Under the pieces are notes generated by a model. It worked only from the letters and a program-made list of their open reading frames with translations, made no database searches and was not told the DNA's origin. From Lachnospiraceae bacterium (lineage in GTDB: Bacteria > Bacillota > Clostridia > Lachnospirales > Lachnospiraceae), in the NCBI GenBank assembly GCA_016284315.1, contig JAEEOO010000011.1:1-34105 (forward strand): 34,105 nucleotides of DNA, written 5' to 3'. Position numbers and translations under genes: made by a program. Below, piece after piece: positions 30,512 to 34,105 of this stretch; position 1 is the first letter of the stretch, and every line of letters starts with the position of its first letter.

Positions 30512-32890
30512 TTAAGCCTTCTTAAGTACTACTGCACAGTAAGAACCACCTTCTGAAGTAGCGGTTGCAAGTACATACTTGTAAGCAGAAGTATCTGCCT
30601 TTCCTTCAGTAACCTTATCGCCGAAGAAGTATGCCTTCTGCTCGCTTCCAAGGTCTCCACTAAGAGTAAGTGCTGCGGTTGCGATAGAAAGTGCACTTGC
30701 TGCCGCACGGCTCTCACCAACATATGCTCTAACGTTGTGTACGGGCATCTTCTCGTCAAAGAGCTTTCCGTATACGTTCTTTTCTACTGTATCGATCTCA
30801 ACGCATCCGTTACCAAAGCCGTAAACAGCATCGATGTCTGCGATAGAGATTCCTGCATCCTTAAGTGCGATCTCGATAGCTTCCTCAAGTCCCTTCTCGG
30901 TTCCTGCTACCTTGCCGTACTCGGTTACAGCGTGGGTCATACCATAACCTGCAACCTGTGCGTACTTCTTTGCACCACGTGCGTTTGCACTCTCAGCACT
31001 CTCAAGAACAACGGTGGTAGAACCATCACTCATTGCAAGACCGGTTCCCTCGTAAAGCTTAGCTTCACCGTTGGCAACATGTCCGAGCTGGCGATAGAGC
31101 TTCTCCATAACTGCGCTGTTCTCATCAGTACCGGTTGCGAGCATAACCTTTGCATGGTTCTGACGGATCTCGTTGTATGCGTAGCAGAGTGAGCTCATAC
31201 CTGACTGAGCACCGTTGGTTACGGTTACGTTTACACCACGCATATTTGTCTTGATGGAAAGGTATCCGCCTGCTGCATTGTAAACAGTGTTGGGGAAGTT
31301 GAATGCAGAACCGCTCTTGGTGCCGTTCTTAACGATGTTCTCCTGGAACTCGTAAACGGTGGTAAGAGGTCCGTCATCGGTACCGATGATCATACCGAAG
31401 TCTTCTGCCTTCTCATCAGCGATCTCTACCTTAGCGCTCTCTAAAGCTTCAAGACCTGAAACAACCTGCATGAGGCTGAGCTTGTCGAGCTTTCTGTAGA
31501 ATGCCATCTTTACATCATACTTGTCGTAATCTTCTTTAGTGGTCTCGGCAAATACTGAATCTGAAGAGATGGTCTCTCCTGCCTTAACCTTCTCAATATA
31601 ATTCGCAACGCCGTTTCCGAGAGGGCTTACGATACCCATACCGGTAATATAGATAGGCTCGTCGTTTGCAGTCTCAGCTACGTTTCCTGCGCCCTTTGAG
31701 AAAATGATACTTGCGTTGCTTCCGCCGAATGCGAAGGAGTTACTCATTACGAAGTCAAGCTTCTTCTCCTTCATCTCGTTGGGCATGAAATCGATCTTTC
31801 CGGCCTTCTCCTTAAGAGCTTCCTTGTCCTCGTCGGTGTAACCGATTGTGGGGGGAATCTTATCTTCTACAAGAGCCTTGATAGCATATACAGCTTCGAT
31901 GGCACCTGCAGCGCCGAGGCAGTGACCAACCATTGCCTTGGTGGAGCTTACTGAAAGGTCGTCGTTTACATCATCAAAAATTGCGTGAAGTGAAAGGAAC
32001 TCAGCTTCATCGTTCTTTGCGGTTCCGGTTCCGTGTGCATTTACGTAATCGATATCCTCGGGCTTGATGCCTGAGTTTGCGATTGCGGTACGGATAGCAT
32101 ACATCTGACCGATTCCGTCAGGTCTGGGAGCGGTGATGTGGTGTGCGTCACTGCTTACGCCTGCTGCGAGAACGTCACAATAGATCTTTGCGTTTCTCTT
32201 CTGAGCATGCTCATAAGACTCAACTACGATAGCGCCTGCACCTTCACCAAGGGTGATACCGTTTGAATGGTTGAAGGGAGAGCAGGGCTGCTCTGAAAGT
32301 GCGTGAAGTGCATGGAAGCCTGCGAAAGGAACGGCTGCAAATGCATCTGCACCACCTACGATGAACATATCTGCAACGCCTGCACGGATAAGCTCACAAG
32401 CGTATGCTACGCTGATGGATCCTGCTGCACATGCGTTACCAACGTTTGTGATAACTCCGGCTGCGCCAACCTTGTTTGCAACGTGGTTAGCAATTGGAGA
32501 AATGGTCATCTTTCTGATATCTTCGTCCTTCTGACCACCTACAACATAATTCTCGATACTTACAACACCGCCGACGCAGCTTCCCATTACAACACCGAAT
32601 CTGGTAGCGTCTTCTTTGCTCATATCGATGCCTGCATCCTTGAATGCTTCTTCTGAAGCCTTGAGGCAAAGCTTGGAAGCTCTGTCCACACCCTGGTATG
32701 CATCAAGCTCATCACAGTCAACTTCTGCGCCAAGGTTTGCATAGCACTCGTCAGCATTTACGGACTTAACTGTATCAATACCCTTTTTTCCTACAAGTGC
32801 ATTGTTCCAGCACTCATCAACATTGTTTCCGATTGCGTTGATCATTCCGAGACCGGTAACTACGCATCTTGTGTTAATCTGCTTGTTCAT
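30512..32890 (-). CDS. Fused FabF-type ketosynthase and chain-length-factor-like pseudo-ketosynthase
   Basis: A 792-residue protein with two complete thiolase-fold KAS domains. Domain 1 (about 1-400) is FabF-like and keeps the triad: Cys154 in NACAAGS, His286 in VNAHGTGTAKND, His323 in AMVGHCLGAAGA, and ends FAFGGSNASIIF. A short linker leads to domain 2 (about 411-792), which starts IYITGMGIVSPLGNG. There the active Cys becomes Gln562 (VTNGAQSGMSS), the first His becomes Phe692 (AVYGFGNG) and the second becomes Glu726 (AYVGESRAAAS). Loss of the triad with Gln for Cys is the mark of chain-length factors (KS-beta) of type II polyketide and aryl polyene systems. It probably forms an intramolecular KS-CLF pair that condenses malonyl-ACP and sets chain length. 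It lies between ACP and fabG. GGGAG precedes ATG 32890. Confidence 0.88.
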   Translation of the reverse strand: MNKQINTRCVVTGLGMINAIGNNVDECWNNALVGKKGIDTVKSVNADECYANLGAEVDCDELDAYQGVDRASKLCLKASEEAFKDAGIDMSKEDATRFGVVMGSCVGGVVSIENYVVGGQKDEDIRKMTISPIANHVANKVGAAGVITNVGNACAAGSISVAYACELIRAGVADMFIVGGADAFAAVPFAGFHALHALSEQPCSPFNHSNGITLGEGAGAIVVESYEHAQKRNAKIYCDVLAAGVSSDAHHITAPRPDGIGQMYAIRTAIANSGIKPEDIDYVNAHGTGTAKNDEAEFLSLHAIFDDVNDDLSVSSTKAMVGHCLGAAGAIEAVYAIKALVEDKIPPTIGYTDEDKEALKEKAGKIDFMPNEMKEKKLDFVMSNSFAFGGSNASIIFSKGAGNVAETANDEPIYITGMGIVSPLGNGVANYIEKVKAGETISSDSVFAETTKEDYDKYDVKMAFYRKLDKLSLMQVVSGLEALESAKVEIADEKAEDFGMIIGTDDGPLTTVYEFQENIVKNGTKSGSAFNFPNTVYNAAGGYLSIKTNMRGVNVTVTNGAQSGMSSLCYAYNEIRQNHAKVMLATGTDENSAVMEKLYRQLGHVANGEAKLYEGTGLAMSDGSTTVVLESAESANARGAKKYAQVAGYGMTHAVTEYGKVAGTEKGLEEAIEIALKDAGISIADIDAVYGFGNGCVEIDTVEKNVYGKLFDEKMPVHNVRAYVGESRAAASALSIATAALTLSGDLGSEQKAYFFGDKVTEGKADTSAYKYVLATATSEGGSYCAVVLKKA

Positions 32891-32941
32891 TTTGGTACTC
32901 CCTATTAAACTAAAATACTAAAAAATATTTAAACACAACAT

Positions 32942-32953
32942 TAAACCGGTTTA
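32942..32953. promoter_or_regulatory. 12-bp perfect palindrome upstream of the ketosynthase gene
   Basis: TAAACCGGTTTA is fully self-complementary and lies about 52 bases before the ATG at 32890. It could be an operator, but does not match FapR or FabT sites known to me. No clear promoter was found next to it. Confidence 0.4.
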
Positions 32954-32973
32954 CCCTGTGGGCCCCGGCTCAT

Positions 32974-33154
32974 GTGATGGTTATTTTTAACCTAGTGAGA
33001 AAATATCACGGATTGCTTCGCTGCAAAGCAGCTCTCGCAATCCTAACCGCATTCGCATCCGCGGCAATATAATTGCCGCTATATGCTCATGTGGTTTTAA
33101 GGTCCTTAAAGCACATCAGTACTTTCATGCAAGCATGACGCTCTGATGTGCTTT
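32974..33154. repeat. Chain of perfect hairpins between ACP and the ketosynthase gene
   Basis: Four hairpins follow one another: 32974-33009 (outer GTGAT/ATCAC, inner GGTTA/TAACC), directly abutting 33010-33043 (GGATTGC/GCAATCC enclosing GCTGC/GCAGC), 33061-33079 (GCGGCAAT/ATTGCCGC), and 33108-33154 (AAAGCACATCAG/CTGATGTGCTTT enclosing CATGC/GCATG). TTTAAGG/CCTTAAA at 33096-33110 competes with the last. GCTCATGTG occurs at 32968-32976 and again at 33085-33093. No ORF. This is the only content of the 279-base gap between the two genes. Possibly a regulatory RNA, a processing site or a mobile repeat. Confidence 0.7.
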
Positions 33155-33168
33155 AGTCCCTGATATTT

Positions 33169-33417
33169 TTACATATGTTCTACTACGTACTTAGTAAGAC
33201 TAGTGATGTTGTAGAAATTCTCTTTTGCAACACCGGTCATAACTACACCGTACTCGTTGTCGATGCAAGAGATGATCTCAAGTGAGTCTACGGAATCAAG
33301 TCCGATACCGTCACCGAAAAGAGCTACTTCATAATCAAGCTCCTCTTCAGGAATGTTGAGGTTCTCTGATAACATGCTCTTGATCTTTGCTGCTACTTCA
33401 AGTTCTTTCTCGTTCAT
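33169..33417 (-). CDS. Acyl carrier protein
   Basis: An 82-residue acidic carrier protein. Ser42 in GIGLDSVDSLEI is the phosphopantetheine site. The loop LFGDGIGLDSVDSLE is closer to carriers of aryl polyene and other specialised type II systems (LFGEGLGLDSIDALE type) than to the housekeeping AcpP (LGADSLDTVE type), which supports a dedicated role with the double ketosynthase. This comparison is from memory. Start ATG 33417 follows AAAGGA; the 15-residue longer reading is rich in Arg and has no ribosome site. A short hairpin (CCGC/GCGG) lies in the gap after the acyltransferase. Confidence 0.9.
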   Translation of the reverse strand: MNEKELEVAAKIKSMLSENLNIPEEELDYEVALFGDGIGLDSVDSLEIISCIDNEYGVVMTGVAKENFYNITSLTKYVVEHM

Positions 33418-33505
33418 TTTCTTATTCCTTTCGTAAAATCCAGTCCTTGAACGCCTGAGCATTCAAAGCAGTTCTATATGAATCCGCATAGCGGTCATAA
33501 ACAAA

Positions 33506-34105
33506 TTAAACTTCGCCGCGGCTAAGCTTTTCTCCAAGTCCTTCCACGTAGCTTCTGCTCTCCTCGCAGTACTTCTTGAGCACCTGTGAAGGTCTGCCTT
33601 TTTCGTGAAGGTCAAAATCAAGAGGCTTTCCGATAACAAGATGTGTCAATCTGAAAGGCTTGATCTTGCGGCTTATAAATATGGGAACGGGAGTTGCACC
33701 GGTCTGTTTTGCCAGCACCAGGAATCCGGGTTTAAAAGTATCCATCTGTCCTGCAGGACTTGTATGTCCTTCGGGAAGGATATAAATGGATGCGCCCTTC
33801 TCCATTACTTCATTGGTGGTGTCCAGCCATTCGGTGTCCATTCCGCTCTTTCTGTCGATGGAAATATATGGAAGATTTCTGAAAAGCCAGTTGATGGCTT
33901 TCTTATCATACCAATCCTTTCCAACGAAAGTCCAAACTCTGTATTTATGAAGGAGTCTCGTCATAAAGAGACCTTCAACGTATCCGAGGTGATTGGAAAA
34001 TACTACGCAGCTTTTTTCCAGAGCCTTTTCTGTTTCCTTCTTATCTTCCCAATGGATCTTCATGGGATACAGTGCTCTGAGAATGGGGTACGAAGCCCAA
34101 AATAA
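33506..34105 (-). CDS. PlsC-like acyltransferase (5' end beyond window)
   Basis: The frame stays open to the right edge, giving at least 199 residues, including an upstream hydrophobic stretch (LFWASYPILRALYP) ahead of the Met at 34063, so the true start is outside. It carries the 1-acylglycerol-phosphate acyltransferase pattern: FSNHLGYVEG (an HX4E instead of the usual HX4D), LPYISIDRKSG, and ILPEGHTSPAGQ (PEGTRS-like), with the final FKPGFLVLAKQTGATPVPIFI. It should transfer an acyl chain from ACP or CoA to a hydroxyl acceptor, perhaps the product of the operon that follows 88 bases downstream. The Asp-to-Glu change in the first motif is unusual and makes the substrate uncertain. Confidence 0.85.
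   Translation of the reverse strand, partial: LFWASYPILRALYPMKIHWEDKKETEKALEKSCVVFSNHLGYVEGLFMTRLLHKYRVWTFVGKDWYDKKAINWLFRNLPYISIDRKSGMDTEWLDTTNEVMEKGASIYILPEGHTSPAGQMDTFKPGFLVLAKQTGATPVPIFISRKIKPFRLTHLVIGKPLDFDLHEKGRPSQVLKKYCEESRSYVEGLGEKLSRGEV

Noticed and set aside
33108-33154. Strong hairpin after ACP as a rho-independent terminator
   Set aside because: On the minus strand it is followed by AAGGACC, with no T tract, so termination there is not supported.
32880-33169. FapR or FabT operator before the ketosynthase gene
   Set aside because: The TAAACCGGTTTA palindrome and the TACTAAAATACTAAAA repeats do not match the recalled FapR or FabT consensus sites.
1-34105. CRISPR arrays, insertion sequences, prophage or toxin-antitoxin genes
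   Set aside because: No regular spaced repeats, transposase, integrase or paired small toxin genes were seen on either strand.

Overview
The window looks like chromosomal core DNA of a Gram-positive, low-to-moderate GC clostridial bacterium, most likely of the family Lachnospiraceae. The evidence is the order ireB-ruvX-DUF1292-rnjA-(mltG slot)-trmR-U32, a fused AccD-AccA carboxyltransferase, type III glutamine synthetase, a YjfB-type motility protein, and GGAGG ribosome sites with sigma-A promoters. No phage, transposase, plasmid or CRISPR signal was seen. This placement is by family recognition only; no search was run.

Layout. (1) 1-4695, minus: a CdaR/PucR-type regulator followed by ftsE, ftsX, an EnvC-like M23 peptidase and the start of an S41 protease. 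Before it lies a small yjfB gene with its own promoter and terminator. (2) 4822-6600, minus: acyl-ACP thioesterase and a CvfB-like S1 RNA-binding protein, then tRNA-Gln(CUG) with promoter and terminator. (3) 6700-9988: an AEC transporter (minus) divergent from a PocR-type hybrid histidine kinase (plus). (4) 10013-13428, minus: type III glutamine synthetase and a stand-alone CZB (zinc-binding) protein. (5) 13436-19236, minus: a long operon of ireB, ruvX, DUF1292, RNase J, a YlbF-family gene, an MltG-like membrane protein without a catalytic domain, trmR and a U32 protein. (6) 19248-21086: mtaB (minus) divergent from an HPr-like gene (plus). (7) 21103-26422, minus: prmA, an orphan CbiE/CbiT-like gene, rsmE, a NifZ-like cysteine desulfurase and thiI. 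(8) 26466-34105, minus: a fatty-acid/polyketide-like operon of PlsC-like acyltransferase (cut by the window end), ACP, a double ketosynthase, fabG, fabZ, fabD and fused accDA.

The genes serve three main themes. Translation and RNA: tRNA wobble hydroxylation/methoxylation (U32 plus TrmR), t6A methylthiolation (MtaB), 4-thiouridine (NifZ-like plus ThiI), rRNA and ribosomal protein methylation (RsmE, PrmA) and RNA decay (RNase J, YlbF). Envelope: FtsEX with its hydrolase, the MltG-like protein, IreB and acyl-chain synthesis. Sensing: PocR kinase, CZB protein, CdaR-like regulator and HPr-like protein.

The strongest candidate for something undescribed is the 792-residue double ketosynthase at 30512-32890. 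Its first half keeps Cys-His-His. In its second half these are replaced by Gln, Phe and Glu, as in the chain-length factor of KS-CLF pairs, but here joined in one chain within a fab-like operon. Next are the orphan CbiE/CbiT-derived protein with a broken SAM loop, and two unusually structured intergenic stretches within the fab operon (29140-29283 and 32942-33154). No stretch longer than about 300 bases lacks a gene.
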